NCBI RefSeq assembly: GCF_023703465.1
Contig: NZ_JAMQGP010000001.1
Coordinates: 186,001 to 250,000 of the forward strand
Length of the DNA stretch: 64,000 nt
From: Echinimonas agarilytica
GTDB lineage: Bacteria > Pseudomonadota > Gammaproteobacteria > Enterobacterales > Neiellaceae
Reading direction: 5' to 3'
Each line of letters starts with the position of its first letter. Position 1 is the first letter of the stretch. The notes under the pieces were generated by a model that saw only the letters and a program-made list of their open reading frames with translations, was not told where the DNA came from and did no database searches. Of this stretch, positions 47,456 to 58,610 are shown one piece after another. Position numbers and translations under genes: made by a program.

Positions 47456-48121
47456 ATGAACTTTATCTTCGTTCACGCTAACCCAGACTGGTATGTCATG
47501 CATAAACCGCAAGGTTGCTCAGTACAAGATGATCGAGATGGCATTGGTTTTTTGAATGCTCTAAAACAGTTCATGCAAGAGCCTGAATTATCCTTGGTGC
47601 ATCGGTTAGACAAAGTGACATCAGGCTTGTTGTTGATAGGCAGAAACAAGAAGACAACATCGATTTTGTCGCAACAATTTGAGCATCGAACAGTGCGTAA
47701 GTTCTATTTGGCGCTTGCTGCGGGAAAACCGAGCAAGAAACAAGGCACCATTATTGGCGATATGGCTAAGGCGCGTCGGGGTGCTTGGAAGCTTGAAAGA
47801 AGTGTTAAAAACCCTGCTAAAACTCAGTTTTTTAGTGTGTCTCACAGCGCAGGTCTTCGGTGGTACTTGCTTCGCCCAATCACGGGTAAAACTCACCAAT
47901 TACGTGTTGCGCTGAAAAGTATCGGTTGTCCAATACTAGGCGATGAGCTGTATGGCGCGAAAGCTCAGGCCAGAACGTATCTGCATGCGTATGGCTTGGA
48001 ATTTGATTGGCAAGGGGAACGCCAGCGCTTTTTGCTACCGCCTTCAGAGGAGGGTGAATTTCGCCAGTCTGTGCCCGTTGAATATGGTAATCCTTGGGAA
48101 ATGCATTGGCCGAAATCTTAA
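47456..48121 (+). CDS. RluA-family pseudouridine synthase
   Basis: A 221-residue RNA-modifying enzyme. The catalytic Asp is in VHRLDKVTSGLLLIGRNK, the second conserved segment is RTVRKFYLALAAGKP, and RPITGKTHQLRVALKSIGCPILGDELYG is the C-terminal motif. There is no S4 domain. It converts uridine to pseudouridine in rRNA or tRNA; the target cannot be told. The frame opens at 47360, but the ATG at 47456 follows AAGGA and gives the normal start for the short RluA-like subfamily. It is divergent from the glycosyltransferase. Confidence 0.9.
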   Translation: MNFIFVHANPDWYVMHKPQGCSVQDDRDGIGFLNALKQFMQEPELSLVHRLDKVTSGLLLIGRNKKTTSILSQQFEHRTVRKFYLALAAGKPSKKQGTIIGDMAKARRGAWKLERSVKNPAKTQFFSVSHSAGLRWYLLRPITGKTHQLRVALKSIGCPILGDELYGAKAQARTYLHAYGLEFDWQGERQRFLLPPSEEGEFRQSVPVEYGNPWEMHWPKS

Positions 48122-48148
48122 GTGGATACAAGTATGGAGGGCATAAAA

Positions 48149-48176
48149 GAGCCTCTGGTGGGAATGCCAGAGACTC
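48149..48176. terminator. Hairpin between convergent genes
   Basis: 48149-48158 pairs with 48167-48176 with one mismatch around an 8-base loop. There is no strong T-tract, so it is a weak candidate for a shared terminator. Confidence 0.45.
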
Positions 48177-48189
48177 AATTTCAGAGTCA

Positions 48190-48522
48190 TTAGTCGCGGT
48201 AATTCACGTACATTGGCTCTTCATAAGCGCCTTTGTAGGCAACTTCTGTCTTCGTTGCTCCCGTTGCCGAAGGTTTTTCTTTCAACAGCAACTCAAAACG
48301 AGTGAAATGGTTTTTAGGGGCATTGTCAAAATCGTAATTAACATACGATGGCTCGAATGCGCCGTATTCTTCTTCTCCTACATAGTTTGTAAATTCTTCG
48401 ACCAAGTTAGAGTCAAATTTGTAGTTGACGTAGCTAGGCTCTACGAAGCCATTTGCGTGCGCGGTGGCAACGGATAAAAGGGCCGTGCTCAATCCTGCAA
48501 TCACAACTTTAAGCATGTTCAT
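48190..48522 (-). CDS. Small secreted protein with three EPxYVNY repeats (110 aa)
   Basis: I do not recognise the family. A signal peptide (MNMLKVVIAGLSTALLSVATAHA) is followed by EPSYVNYKFD (28-37), EPSYVNYDFD (57-66) and EPMYVNYRD at the very C terminus (102-110). The stretches between them are acidic and unlike each other. AAGGAGA precedes the ATG at good spacing, so it is a real gene. The short mature protein has no Cys and no membrane segment; the Tyr-rich repeats could bind a partner or surface polymer. It is convergent with the pseudouridine synthase gene. Confidence 0.75.
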   Translation of the reverse strand: MNMLKVVIAGLSTALLSVATAHANGFVEPSYVNYKFDSNLVEEFTNYVGEEEYGAFEPSYVNYDFDNAPKNHFTRFELLLKEKPSATGATKTEVAYKGAYEEPMYVNYRD

Positions 48523-48951
48523 GAGTGTGTCTCCTTCAAAAATATCTGTAGTAAAGATCGAGAACTGTGTCGTTCATTTTTATCGTTAAGTTGCATGCGT
48601 CGATGCAATATCAAATGAATATCAACAGAGCCGATAGTAAGCGTTTATTTAAAAACGACTTTTGGCCTGTGCACTATTGCTGTGCAAAAGTGGTAGCGGT
48701 CTCATTGAGCGGTAAAAAAATTTAACTCTCGATGCGGTATTTGAATCTTGTTCTTAGGCGGATTCTAAATACACGCTAAAAACCCAAACCGAGTACCAAC
48801 ATAGAGTAATTTTTGACCGTTGGTAGTGTTCAGAGGAAGGTCAGCCAAAGCTGAATAGTGAAATAGCCGTTTTGACCCGATGGCTTGTTCGAAAGGTGAT
48901 GTTTGGCGAAAAGTTCACCCGATCGCGCAAAGGACGATCGGGCCGAGTGCT
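48523..48951. other. Intergenic region of about 430 bases
   Basis: No gene is supported. It should hold the promoter of the repeat protein at the left and the terminator of the DUF1244 gene at the right (48918-48942). Nothing else was noticed. Confidence 0.5.
48918..48942 (-). terminator. Hairpin after the DUF1244 gene
   Basis: CCCGATCG (48918-48925) pairs with CGATCGGG (48935-48942), loop of 9 bases, 10 bases after the minus-strand stop. The following T-tract is short. Confidence 0.6.
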
Positions 48952-49230
48952 TTATTTTTTATTAAATGCGGCCAATTGTTCAGCAGTGGCCTCAGTTTGG
49001 TGAGTGGCCTTCCATTCATCATATGGCATGCCATAGACCCGCTCGCGGGCAACATCAAGCGCTAGTTCTTGGCCTTGAGACTCGGCTTCGGCAACCATCC
49101 ATTTGCTCAGGCAGTTTCTGCAAAAGCCGGTTAAATTCATCATGTCGATGTTTTGCACATCTGTTCTGTTTTGTAAGTGTTTCACCAGACGGCGAAAAAC
49201 CGCTGCTTCTAGTTCTGTTTGTGAGGCCAT
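48952..49230 (-). CDS. DUF1244-family protein (92 aa)
   Basis: A 92-residue soluble protein with the DUF1244 pattern: AAVFRRLVKHLQNRTDVQNIDMMNLTGFCRNCLSKWMVAEA followed by YGMPYDEWKATHQTEAT. The two Cys in CRNC are conserved in the family and could bind a metal. The function is unknown. The frame opens at 49353, but the ATG at 49230 gives the family start. It is divergent from ubiE, a neighbourhood seen in other gammaproteobacteria. Confidence 0.85.
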   Translation of the reverse strand: MASQTELEAAVFRRLVKHLQNRTDVQNIDMMNLTGFCRNCLSKWMVAEAESQGQELALDVARERVYGMPYDEWKATHQTEATAEQLAAFNKK

Positions 49231-49575
49231 GTTACGTCTCGCTCCATCATAAAGCCTAAGAGTATACCCATGCCGGTGTCGATGGCGTAGCGGTATCCAT
49301 ATTGTTTTAGCCAAATCGATGAAGACGTTCAAACTATGGGTTAGAGTTGGCAAATGTGATTGAACTTTTAACTGACAAATGAGGTATCTAAGGTATGTAC
49401 TGATCGGCGCGTTTTATCGATCCATGAAATACACTCGGATGACGTCCATATTGAGCGGTTTGTTTCTTTGTGGAATGCAGTGCCTGACGTCATTTGTGTT
49501 GCTTTCAGTGCGGAGGCTTTCAGAGTTGAGGCGCATCCGATACAATCAGATGCAGTTATATTGAAGAGTTTTTTT
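49231..49575. other. Divergent intergenic region between DUF1244 gene and ubiE
   Basis: About 345 bases without a supported gene; it should hold promoters for both directions. No clear promoter, repeat or RNA gene could be read. Confidence 0.45.
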
Positions 49576-50331
49576 ATGTCAGAACAACAATCCGCAACCA
49601 CGCATTTTGGTTTTCGTCAGGTCGCATCTGATGAAAAGGCTTCAATGGTGGCCGAAGTTTTTCATTCCGTGGCCGCAAAATACGATGTGATGAATGACCT
49701 GATGTCGATGGGAGTCCACCGTGCATGGAAACGGTTTACTCTTGAGTGTAGCGGTGTTCGTTCAGGCGATAGAGTACTTGATATTGCCGGCGGCACTGGT
49801 GACATCACCGCATTGATGTCAAAGCGTGTGGGCGATGACGGTCAGGTTGTGTTGGCTGACATTAATGCATCGATGCTGCAAGTGGGGCGTGGCAAACTGC
49901 GCGATCGTGGTGTTGTATCTAATGTTGAGTTTGTGCAGGCAAATGCCGAAGCGCTGCCGTTTCCAGATAATTACTTTGATGCCATTACCATAGGTTTTGG
50001 GTTGCGAAATGTAACCGACAAAAGCAAAGCACTGGCGTCTATGTATCGAGTGCTGAAGCCCGGTGGGCGATTATTGGTACTCGAATTTTCAAAACCTCAG
50101 TATGATTGGTTGGCATCGGTTTACGATACCTACTCCTTCAAACTCCTGCCTAAAATGGGAGAGTTGGTGGCTAATGACAGCGAAAGCTACCAGTACTTAG
50201 CCGAGTCTATTCGTATGCACCCCGACCAAGATACACTCGCCGGCATGATGTCTGATGTGGGGTTTGATGAAGTGAAGTACTTTAATTTAACCGGTGGCAT
50301 TGTAGCCCTGCATCGTGGATACAAATTCTAA
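49576..50331 (+). CDS. ubiE: Ubiquinone/menaquinone C-methyltransferase
   Basis: A 251-residue SAM-dependent methyltransferase, the same length as E. coli UbiE, acting on the demethylated benzoquinol and menaquinol rings. [31 protein letters not shown] is the family N terminus; [14 protein letters not shown] is the SAM motif; [20 protein letters not shown] follows. The frame opens at 49468; the ATG at 49576 gives the family start, with only a weak GAAGAG upstream. Its stop overlaps the ubiJ start (TAATG). Confidence 0.96.
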   Translation: MSEQQSATTHFGFRQVASDEKASMVAEVFHSVAAKYDVMNDLMSMGVHRAWKRFTLECSGVRSGDRVLDIAGGTGDITALMSKRVGDDGQVVLADINASMLQVGRGKLRDRGVVSNVEFVQANAEALPFPDNYFDAITIGFGLRNVTDKSKALASMYRVLKPGGRLLVLEFSKPQYDWLASVYDTYSFKLLPKMGELVANDSESYQYLAESIRMHPDQDTLAGMMSDVGFDEVKYFNLTGGIVALHRGYKF

Positions 50332-50960
50332 TGATCAAAGCAGTGTTGCCCATTTTGTTGTCCGCTGCTGATAGAGCCCTAGGGGTCTATCAAAGCCAAC
50401 ATTCAATGTCGCGACAATTGAAGCCAATTCAGGGTGAAAGCTTGCTCGTTGAGCTAACGGATGTGGGCCTAAGTTTTGTGGTGAGAGTCGATCAGCGACT
50501 TCATGTTACGACGGTTGATGGTATGACCCCAAGTTGCATGATTCGAGGCAAAGTCGGTGTGCTCACGTCTTTAAAAGATGGCAATGACATACCTCGATTG
50601 ATCAAAACAGAAGCGTTGGAGCTTGAAGGTAACCTACAAGTGGCTAGCCAAATCGCACAAGTTCTCAGCCATACGCACTTTGATAGCGAAGAATGGTTGT
50701 CTCAATGGATGGGAGATGTGCCTGCATACACGTTTATGAATGGACTGAACTGTCTGAAATCATGGTTAAACTATCGCGCTGAACAAGGTCAACTGGACTT
50801 ACGTGAATGGTTACAGGATGAAGCGCAACTCTTGCCGGTTGAACCGGAAGTGCGCCAACGAAAATTGCACATCAATCAAACCATCGCTCGAATCGATGAT
50901 TTAGCCGAACGAGTGGCTCAATTACAGCAGTGCGTGAGTGCACAGAAAGGCCTAAATTGA
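50331..50960 (+). CDS. ubiJ: Ubiquinone biosynthesis accessory factor UbiJ (SCP2 domain)
   Basis: A 209-residue protein (E. coli 201) with an N-terminal SCP2-like lipid-binding domain ([36 protein letters not shown]) and a C-terminal coiled coil ([18 protein letters not shown]). It forms part of the soluble Ubi complex and works with UbiK, also encoded in this window. It is translationally coupled to ubiE and followed 2 bases later by ubiB. Confidence 0.93.
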   Translation: MIKAVLPILLSAADRALGVYQSQHSMSRQLKPIQGESLLVELTDVGLSFVVRVDQRLHVTTVDGMTPSCMIRGKVGVLTSLKDGNDIPRLIKTEALELEGNLQVASQIAQVLSHTHFDSEEWLSQWMGDVPAYTFMNGLNCLKSWLNYRAEQGQLDLREWLQDEAQLLPVEPEVRQRKLHINQTIARIDDLAERVAQLQQCVSAQKGLN

Positions 50961-50962
50961 AC

Positions 50963-52609
50963 ATGTTGTTGAAGCAGCACAAACGTCTCTATCAAATTAC
51001 TCGTATCTTTTGGCAATACCGCCTCGATCTACTTTTTCCTGCAAGTTGGCTGCCGTGGTATGTCAAATATGGTCGTTTTGCCATGTTTTGGATCCGCCCC
51101 AAGGCAAAACATGAGTGTGACGCTGCACGGTTACGCTTGGCGCTAGAAGAGTTAGGGCCGGTATTCGTTAAATTTGGCCAAATGCTGTCAACGCGGCGCG
51201 ACTTACTGCCACCCCAATACGCCGAAGAATTAGCCAAGTTACAAGACAGAGTGCCTCCATTTTGTGAAGCTGAAGCGCTGACTCAAATTGAAAAAGCTCT
51301 GGGGCAGAAAGTGACCGATGTGTTCGAGAGCTTTGAAGCCACGCCCATGGCCTCGGCTTCTATTGCTCAAGTGCATGGAGCGAGACTGCAATTGGATGGC
51401 AACCTCCAAGATGTTGTCATCAAAGTGATTCGTCCTGGTATTGAGCGCATTATTGATGCCGATATCGCATTGATGTACTTGTTTGCTGGGCTTGCCGAAA
51501 ACTTCTTGCCTGACGGTAAACGCTTACGTCCTCGCGAAGTTGTGCTTGAATACAAAAAAACACTCATCGATGAACTTGATTTGATGAGAGAAGCGGCCAA
51601 TGGCATACAACTGAGACGAAACTTTGAGGGTTCTGATAGCTTGTATGTGCCGGAAATGTACTCAGACTTTTGTCGTCAAAACATTCTTGTGATGGAACGC
51701 ATTGATGGTATTCCTGTGAGTGATATCGATGCACTGAACGCTCAAAATACCAATATGAAACGGCTTGCAGAGCGCGGTGTTGAAGTGTTTTTTACACAGG
51801 TTTTTCGCGACAGCTTCTTTCATGCTGATATGCACCCTGGCAATATTTTCGTGTCACGAGAGCACCCTGAAAATCCTCTTTATATTGGTGTTGATTTTGG
51901 TATCGTGGGAACACTCAACCGAGATGACAAACGTTACCTCGCTGAAAATTTCTTAGCATTCTTCAATCGCGATTATCGTAAGGTAGCTGAATTGCATGTC
52001 GCGTCGGGGTGGGTGCCAAGCGACACCAATGTTGAAGAATTTGAGTTTGCTATTCGTACTGTGTGCGAACCTATTTTCCAGAAGCCGCTAGCTGAAATAT
52101 CATTTGGCCATGTATTGCTTAATTTATTCAACACCGCTAGGCGCTTCAATATGCAAGTGCAGCCGCAGTTGGTGTTGTTACAAAAAACTTTACTCTATGT
52201 TGAAGGGTTGGGGCGTCAGCTTTATCCGCAACTAGATTTATGGCAAACCGCGAAACCGTTTCTTGAAGATTGGATGCAAAATCAGATAGGGCCAAAAGCG
52301 CTCTGGCGAGAAATTAAGGAAAACGCTCCCTACTGGGGAGAAAAGTTGCCGGAGATGCCAAATTTAATTTATGACGGTTTAATCGCCGTGAAACAATTTA
52401 ATGAACAATATCAGCAACAAATAAAACACACCGAAAAGGTTCGCATGTATCAAATGCAGGCATATTATTGGTTGGCAACAGCTGCAATTTTGGCTGTAAT
52501 GGCAACTGTACTGCATTTAGACGTAGAATGGCCTGTAACAATGGCTCTGGGTGTGGGTTCATTTGTGTGTTGGGCGAAGGGCTGGTTACTAAGCCGCAAG
52601 CGCTCTTGA
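50963..52609 (+). CDS. ubiB: Ubiquinone biosynthesis atypical kinase UbiB
   Basis: A 548-residue ABC1/ADCK/UbiB protein (E. coli 546). The KxGQ motif is in [15 protein letters not shown], the Ala-rich loop replacing the P loop is [11 protein letters not shown], the invariant Lys is in VVIKVIRPG, and the catalytic loop is [14 protein letters not shown] followed by DFGIVG. Two TM segments are at the C terminus. It acts as an ATPase that helps extract or supply quinone precursors. The frame opens at 50930; the ATG at 50963, 2 bases after ubiJ, gives the family start. Confidence 0.95.
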   Translation: MLLKQHKRLYQITRIFWQYRLDLLFPASWLPWYVKYGRFAMFWIRPKAKHECDAARLRLALEELGPVFVKFGQMLSTRRDLLPPQYAEELAKLQDRVPPFCEAEALTQIEKALGQKVTDVFESFEATPMASASIAQVHGARLQLDGNLQDVVIKVIRPGIERIIDADIALMYLFAGLAENFLPDGKRLRPREVVLEYKKTLIDELDLMREAANGIQLRRNFEGSDSLYVPEMYSDFCRQNILVMERIDGIPVSDIDALNAQNTNMKRLAERGVEVFFTQVFRDSFFHADMHPGNIFVSREHPENPLYIGVDFGIVGTLNRDDKRYLAENFLAFFNRDYRKVAELHVASGWVPSDTNVEEFEFAIRTVCEPIFQKPLAEISFGHVLLNLFNTARRFNMQVQPQLVLLQKTLLYVEGLGRQLYPQLDLWQTAKPFLEDWMQNQIGPKALWREIKENAPYWGEKLPEMPNLIYDGLIAVKQFNEQYQQQIKHTEKVRMYQMQAYYWLATAAILAVMATVLHLDVEWPVTMALGVGSFVCWAKGWLLSRKRS

Positions 52610-52664
52610 TGTAAAACTCTTAAAACTTATTTAACCATTACATAATGTTGGGAAGGACTTGAAC

Positions 52665-52916
52665 ATGGGCGGAATTAGTATCTGGCAGTTGTTGATTATT
52701 GCGGCCATTGTCGTTTTATTGTTTGGCACAAAAAAACTGCGCGGTATGGGCGGAGATTTAGGTGCAGCAATTAAAGGATTTAAAGAATCCGTAAATGGCG
52801 ATGAGCCTGCCAAGGAAAAAGATGAGTCGAGCGAACAATTGACAGATCAATCACGTGATGCCGCGGATGCAGATTTTGAAGCATCAGAAAAACAGACAAG
52901 TGACACAAAGAAGTAA
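52665..52916 (+). CDS. tatA: Sec-independent protein translocase subunit TatA
   Basis: An 83-residue protein: one N-terminal TM ([24 protein letters not shown]), an amphipathic helix ([17 protein letters not shown]) and an acidic tail. TatA oligomers form the pathway for folded proteins with twin-arginine signals. The ATG at 52665 follows GGAAGGA. It begins the tatABC group 55 bases after ubiB. Confidence 0.94.
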   Translation: MGGISIWQLLIIAAIVVLLFGTKKLRGMGGDLGAAIKGFKESVNGDEPAKEKDESSEQLTDQSRDAADADFEASEKQTSDTKK

Positions 52917-52922
52917 AACATA

Positions 52923-53300
52923 GTGTTTGATATCGGTTTTTGGGAACTTGCAGTGATTGCTGTGCTTGGGCTTCTCGTTTTGGGACCTGAGCGCTTGCCG
53001 ACTGCTTTGCGCAATGTGATGAACTGGGTGCGCTCAGTGAAAACGATGGCAAATAATGTTAAACAAGACATTAGCCAAGAACTTCATTTGCACGAATTAC
53101 AACAAGATCTGAAAAAAGCAGAGCAACAAGGCATGAAAGATTTAAGCCCTGAGTTGCAATCGTCTATCGATGAACTTAAAGATGCTGCCGAATCTGTGCA
53201 AAGGCCTTACCAAACGGACTCTTCTGGCGAAGAGAATCAAATACTAGATTCACAAAAGAAAACACCTAAAGCTCCAACATCGGAGAAAAATAATGACTGA
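52923..53300 (+). CDS. tatB: Sec-independent protein translocase subunit TatB
   Basis: A 125-residue protein with GTG start, beginning [26 protein letters not shown], the TatB N-terminal TM and hinge, then an amphipathic helix ([24 protein letters not shown]) and a charged tail. It binds TatC and receives Tat signal peptides. It starts 6 bases after tatA and overlaps the start of tatC by 8 bases. Confidence 0.94.
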   Translation: MFDIGFWELAVIAVLGLLVLGPERLPTALRNVMNWVRSVKTMANNVKQDISQELHLHELQQDLKKAEQQGMKDLSPELQSSIDELKDAAESVQRPYQTDSSGEENQILDSQKKTPKAPTSEKNND

Positions 53301-54042
53301 TCAAGGTGTACCTCTTATCAGTCATTTGATTGAATTGCGCAGTCGTATTTTACGTGCTGTGGTGGCAATTTTAGTGATGTTCTTGTGCTTGTTCTATTTT
53401 GCCAATGATTTGTATCACTGGCTTGCTACACCTTTATTAGCGCAGTTACCTCAGAACAGTAGCATGATTGCGACCAATGTTGCGGCTCCGTTTTTTACCC
53501 CATTTAAATTAACGCTGGTGGTCTCAATGGCTGCTGCAATGCCCGTGATCTTACATCAGATTTGGGGCTTCATATCACCGGGCCTGTATCGCCATGAGCG
53601 ACGTCTTGCGGTGCCGCTATTAGTCACCAGTGTGTTGCTTTTCTATGGTGGGGTGGCGTTTGCGTACTACGTTGTATTCCCAATTGCGTTTGCGTTCTTT
53701 ACGAGTGTTGCGCCCGAAGGCGTTGAGATAGCGACGGATATCTCCAGCTATCTCGATTTCGTGTTAAAAATATTATTTGCATTTGGCATCGCGTTTGAAA
53801 TTCCAATCGCTGTTATTTTGATGTGCGTGAGTGGCGTCACGACGCCGCAAAAACTTCGCCAAAAACGCCCTTATGTTATTGTTTCGGTGTTCGTCGTAGG
53901 AATGCTTTTGACGCCGCCCGATATTATTTCTCAAACCCTGCTGGCGCTACCGATGTGGCTGCTGTTTGAAGTGGGTGTGCTGATGGCGTCGTTGTATTCG
54001 AAATCCAAAAAAGATGAGGAGTCCGAAGATGAAGCAAATTAG
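53293..54042 (+). CDS. tatC: Sec-independent protein translocase subunit TatC
   Basis: A 249-residue polytopic protein with six TM segments (E. coli 258). Family signatures: [16 protein letters not shown] at the N terminus, [12 protein letters not shown] in the first cytoplasmic loop, and [28 protein letters not shown] at the end. It is the primary receptor for twin-arginine signal peptides. Its 3' end overlaps the next gene by 14 bases. Confidence 0.96.
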   Translation: MTDQGVPLISHLIELRSRILRAVVAILVMFLCLFYFANDLYHWLATPLLAQLPQNSSMIATNVAAPFFTPFKLTLVVSMAAAMPVILHQIWGFISPGLYRHERRLAVPLLVTSVLLFYGGVAFAYYVVFPIAFAFFTSVAPEGVEIATDISSYLDFVLKILFAFGIAFEIPIAVILMCVSGVTTPQKLRQKRPYVIVSVFVVGMLLTPPDIISQTLLALPMWLLFEVGVLMASLYSKSKKDEESEDEAN

Positions 54043-54571
54043 TTTAATTGCCCTGGTGCTCGCCTCGTCCGTTGCTTTGGCCGACACGAACCTGACTGCC
54101 CAATTCAAAGCATGTTCAAATGTCAGTGATGATAGTAGTCGTCTCGAGTGCTATGACGCACTGACAGAGCAACTGTCAGCCTCGCCTGAAGTTAAGCCAA
54201 CAATGGCCGCCCCGACTTCTACTGCGGCGGGAGTCGATAGGAGTTCAGCGATTGCTTCTGCCACAAAATCGCCAGTGGTCAACAGCGCAGATACGTTGAG
54301 CGCTGAGCAGAAATTTGGTTTAGAAAACAAAATTGTTCAGGAGCAAACCAAAGCCATTGCCGAAATCAAAAGTGAGGTGGTGAAAATCACCAAAGATCCC
54401 TACGGCAAGTTAACGTTAGAGCTGAAAAACCAACAAGTTTGGAAAATGCGCTCCAAAGGGCCGCGCTTTTCTGTTGGAGACGTTGCTGTTGTTGAGCGTG
54501 GCACCTTAGGTGCATTTTACATCCTTAAAAATGGTACCGGACGTAAAACTTCTGTTACTCGTTTGCGATAA
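54029..54571 (+). CDS. Small periplasmic protein of unknown function (180 aa)
   Basis: The ATG at 54029 lies inside the end of tatC and has GAGGAG upstream. A signal peptide ([18 protein letters not shown]) is followed by [24 protein letters not shown], a Cys-pair motif common at the start of small periplasmic proteins in gammaproteobacteria (also seen in VasI/TagO-like proteins), then an Ala/Ser/Thr-rich linker and a beta-rich C terminus ([32 protein letters not shown]). The function is unknown. Co-translation with tatC is likely from the overlap. Confidence 0.75.
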   Translation: MKQISLIALVLASSVALADTNLTAQFKACSNVSDDSSRLECYDALTEQLSASPEVKPTMAAPTSTAAGVDRSSAIASATKSPVVNSADTLSAEQKFGLENKIVQEQTKAIAEIKSEVVKITKDPYGKLTLELKNQQVWKMRSKGPRFSVGDVAVVERGTLGAFYILKNGTGRKTSVTRLR

Positions 54572-54580
54572 CTGGCCGTT

Positions 54581-56086
54581 ATGATGAGTCGTATTGCTTT
54601 TTTATTGTTCACCATGTTTGGCATCCTAGGGGTAGCTTTTGCGGCCCAAGCCAACGATGGTGCTTTGCCAGCAATGCAAATCAATGAAGTTATAAACGGG
54701 CGCTTCGAGCATCATGCAAAAGTGATCATGAGTAGCGGCATTTTTGTCGGCATTCTATTTGTGATGGCCATGTACAATCTGTTTATCTTTTGGCACAGCC
54801 GCACTATCAGCTTTCTTTACTATGGCCTCTATGCTTTGTGCGTGGTGTTTATGACCGCCTCAGCAATTGGTTTGTTGTCGTTATTGTGGCAGCCACTTAT
54901 CTGGTATCAGCAGCAAATAGCGTTAGGCTTTGGCGCTGTGGCGGCGGTGTGTATTGGGCTTTTTGCAGATGAACTTTTAGGCAAGCTCCATACGGCTCAA
55001 TGGCTTCGCGTTTGTTTGCGTATTACAGGTTTGGCGGTATTGCTGACGGGGATTGTGATGGTGTTTAGCTGGAATGAGCTGAGCATTAAACTGGTCATGT
55101 TCTTTGCCTTTATCATGGTGCTATTTCTAGTAGTGGTTGGCTCGATTTTGACTCAAGCCAAACATAACTATGGTATGTCGTACGCATTTGCTTGGACCAG
55201 CGTGGCGGTTGGTTTTGCATTGACGTTATTGATTGGAGCAGATGTTTTAAGCTGGCCATTTTCACACCGGATTCCACTCATGGCTGGCATATGCATTGAA
55301 GTCGTGGTGGTTTCATTTGTGTTGGCAGGCAGTTTTTCTGATGCTCAAACCGATATGATTGTTGCGCATAAGGAGTCTCTTGAAAGTTACGAGCGCGCGC
55401 AACGTTTGCAACAACAAGCATTACAAGCCCAAGCTGTTGCAACTGATGAATTAGAACGCAAGGTGCAAGAACGAACGTTCGAGCTTGAAGTTACATTACG
55501 AGAGCTTGAGGAAACCAACCGTCGATTAGAAGAGCAGAGCACGGTTGATGCCTTGACGGGCGTTAAAAATAGAAAGCACTTTGACCGCCGGTTTGTTGCT
55601 GAATTTCGGCGAAGCAGGCGTGAGCAAACACCATTATCTGTGATGATGCTGGATATTGACCGATTTAAGAACGTCAACGATACCTACGGCCACCTCGTCG
55701 GAGATGAGTGTATTCGTCAAGTGGCCCAACGCATCCAGTCGGTAATTAAGCGTCCGACGGATGTTGTGACACGTTATGGCGGTGAAGAATTTGCGGTGAT
55801 TTTACCCGCCACTCACATCGATGGTGCCAAACAAGTCGCGCAAGATATCATTACAGCTGTTCGCCAAACGCCTTTAATCACCAGTGACGGGCCGTTAACG
55901 GTGACCATTAGCGCCGGAATATCAGACGCTGTTGCGAACAATGATCTGCGTCCTGAAGATCTTTTAACCGCTGCGGATCAGGCTTTGTACAAAGCTAAAT
56001 CTGCTGGTCGTGACCAATACCAAGTTCAGGCCGTGGGTGATTCAAATGGATCACCTCATGCGAGCTTGCCATTCGATTTGGAGTAA
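54581..56086 (+). CDS. Diguanylate cyclase with 7TMR-DISM membrane domain
   Basis: A 501-residue protein that should make cyclic di-GMP. A signal-like N terminus is followed by seven hydrophobic segments (from about residue 48 to 250) as in 7TMR-DISM receptors, a coiled coil (QQQALQAQAVATDELERKVQERTFELEV) and a GGDEF domain (TVDALTGVKNRKHFDRRF, MMLDIDRFKNVNDTYGHLVGD, RYGGEEFAVILP). The active loop is intact (GGEEF) and an inhibitory-site RxxD (RPTD) stands just before it, so product inhibition is expected. The usual large periplasmic DISMED2 sensor domain is missing. A second ATG at 54584 is possible as start. Confidence 0.93.
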   Translation: MMSRIAFLLFTMFGILGVAFAAQANDGALPAMQINEVINGRFEHHAKVIMSSGIFVGILFVMAMYNLFIFWHSRTISFLYYGLYALCVVFMTASAIGLLSLLWQPLIWYQQQIALGFGAVAAVCIGLFADELLGKLHTAQWLRVCLRITGLAVLLTGIVMVFSWNELSIKLVMFFAFIMVLFLVVVGSILTQAKHNYGMSYAFAWTSVAVGFALTLLIGADVLSWPFSHRIPLMAGICIEVVVVSFVLAGSFSDAQTDMIVAHKESLESYERAQRLQQQALQAQAVATDELERKVQERTFELEVTLRELEETNRRLEEQSTVDALTGVKNRKHFDRRFVAEFRRSRREQTPLSVMMLDIDRFKNVNDTYGHLVGDECIRQVAQRIQSVIKRPTDVVTRYGGEEFAVILPATHIDGAKQVAQDIITAVRQTPLITSDGPLTVTISAGISDAVANNDLRPEDLLTAADQALYKAKSAGRDQYQVQAVGDSNGSPHASLPFDLE

Positions 56087-57088
<1,002 letters not shown>

Positions 57089-57092
57089 AGCG

Positions 57093-58604
57093 TTAGTGGC
57101 TTGGTGTTTTAAGGCTGCTGACGTTAAATTTCCAGCCAACTTTGGCTTGAATGGCTTGCTCTTCAAGTAAGTCAGCAGCGGTTAGCGGATGGCTACTCCG
57201 CCAACCCGCAGGCATGTTCCAATGAGTGTCAACGCCATCGGTTAGGATTTCTGATGGTAGTATCAAGCTCGATGAGCGATGACTTGTGAGTAGAATAGAC
57301 CAACGTAATATCCGCAACAGCCCAAATGCTTGTTCTGCTTTATAACCTCTTAAACTCTCAATGCTTTGACTGTCTATTTCGCCTTTACTATTGCCAAGTA
57401 AGGTGGCCAACAGCGCTTGCTGAATTTTACTGAATCCCGGTTGTTGGGTCACATTTAAAATATATTCAGCATGCTTGTGGGAATCGGCAAAGCCCACGGT
57501 TAAGCCCAGTTCATGGAGCAGTGCGACACACCCCAAGAGTTCTTCGCCCTCATGGCATTCAATGGGCCATTGATTTTTGTAGTGTGCAAACAGAGCCAAT
57601 GCGGTCGCACGGCATTGTTCTGCGTGGCGTGGCTCTATGTGATATTTGTGGATGAGTGCAGACAGGGTCGATTGTCGTACGCCCGGCTCGATGGGCTGAT
57701 TAATCATGCCGTAAATTAAGCCCTCGCGCAGTGCTCCCCCCGAAATTGACATACCTGTGATGCCAAATGTTTCAAATAGTCCAATCAAAATAGCCAAACC
57801 ACCGGCAAACACAGGTTTGCGATCTTCAGCTAAGCCTTTGATATTTAGTTGCTCAAGCCGCTCGCAAGAGATGATTTGGTCACGAAGGTGATGCATGCGA
57901 GACAAGGTGATTTGGTCGTCTAGCTCTTGTGATAGCAGAACTTCTTGAATGGCCTGTACCGTGCCTGATGAACCTAGGCATTGCTGCCAACCGAATTGTT
58001 GATAACTGGTGACGAGTGCTTGAGCTTCATGCTTGGCCGCTTCAGTTGCTAACTCAAAGGCTGTGGCCGAAAACCGACCCGCGTTAAAGAATTGAGTGGT
58101 GAACCGGACACACCCCATATTTAAGCTCACGGCCTGGTGAATGTCGAAGTCATGGCCGATGATCATCTCGGTACTTGCTCCACCAATATCGATAATCAAG
58201 CGGTGAGGTTGTCCGGCAGAGGTGTACGCGGCGCCTTGATAAATTAAGGCTGCTTCTTGCTCACCAGAAATGATATTGATGCGGCGCCCTAAAATCTGTT
58301 CAGCTTGGGTGACAAATTGATCAACATTATTGGCTAAACGAAGCGTTGCCGTTGCAACGATTTTGACATTCTCAGGAGGTAAATATTGAAGACGTTGGGC
58401 AAACAAGCGCAAGCATTGCCAGCCGCGTTCCATTGCTTCTTTGGAAAGGTTAAGTGAGTCATCAAGCCCGGCGGCAAGCCGGACTTTACGTTTGACTTTG
58501 GCCATGGTTTGCACCGAATGGCCAATTTGTCGAACCACCAACATATGGAAACTATTCGAGCCTAAATCGATGGCTGCAAACAGGTCGTTATTGCGGGTGG
58601 CCAT
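57093..58604 (-). CDS. gppA: Ppx/GppA family phosphatase
   Basis: A 503-residue member of the exopolyphosphatase / guanosine pentaphosphatase family (E. coli GppA 494). ASKHA motifs are FAAIDLGSNSFHMLVV and LIIDIGGASTEMIIG; ISGGALREGLIYGMI follows; the C terminus is the HD-like domain (LLGCVALLHELGLTVGFADSHKHAEYIL). The family breaks pppGpp or polyphosphate. The symbol is taken from position next to rhlB, as in E. coli; sequence alone does not tell Ppx from GppA. It starts 6 bases after the rhlB stop on the same strand, so it is the second operon gene. Confidence 0.9.
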   Translation of the reverse strand: MATRNNDLFAAIDLGSNSFHMLVVRQIGHSVQTMAKVKRKVRLAAGLDDSLNLSKEAMERGWQCLRLFAQRLQYLPPENVKIVATATLRLANNVDQFVTQAEQILGRRINIISGEQEAALIYQGAAYTSAGQPHRLIIDIGGASTEMIIGHDFDIHQAVSLNMGCVRFTTQFFNAGRFSATAFELATEAAKHEAQALVTSYQQFGWQQCLGSSGTVQAIQEVLLSQELDDQITLSRMHHLRDQIISCERLEQLNIKGLAEDRKPVFAGGLAILIGLFETFGITGMSISGGALREGLIYGMINQPIEPGVRQSTLSALIHKYHIEPRHAEQCRATALALFAHYKNQWPIECHEGEELLGCVALLHELGLTVGFADSHKHAEYILNVTQQPGFSKIQQALLATLLGNSKGEIDSQSIESLRGYKAEQAFGLLRILRWSILLTSHRSSSLILPSEILTDGVDTHWNMPAGWRSSHPLTAADLLEEQAIQAKVGWKFNVSSLKTPSH

Positions 58605-58610
58605 TGCGAA

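Noticed and set aside
48880-49065. 61-codon plus-strand frame near the DUF1244 gene
   Set aside because: It overlaps the end of the DUF1244 gene and its terminator hairpin and has no ribosome site.
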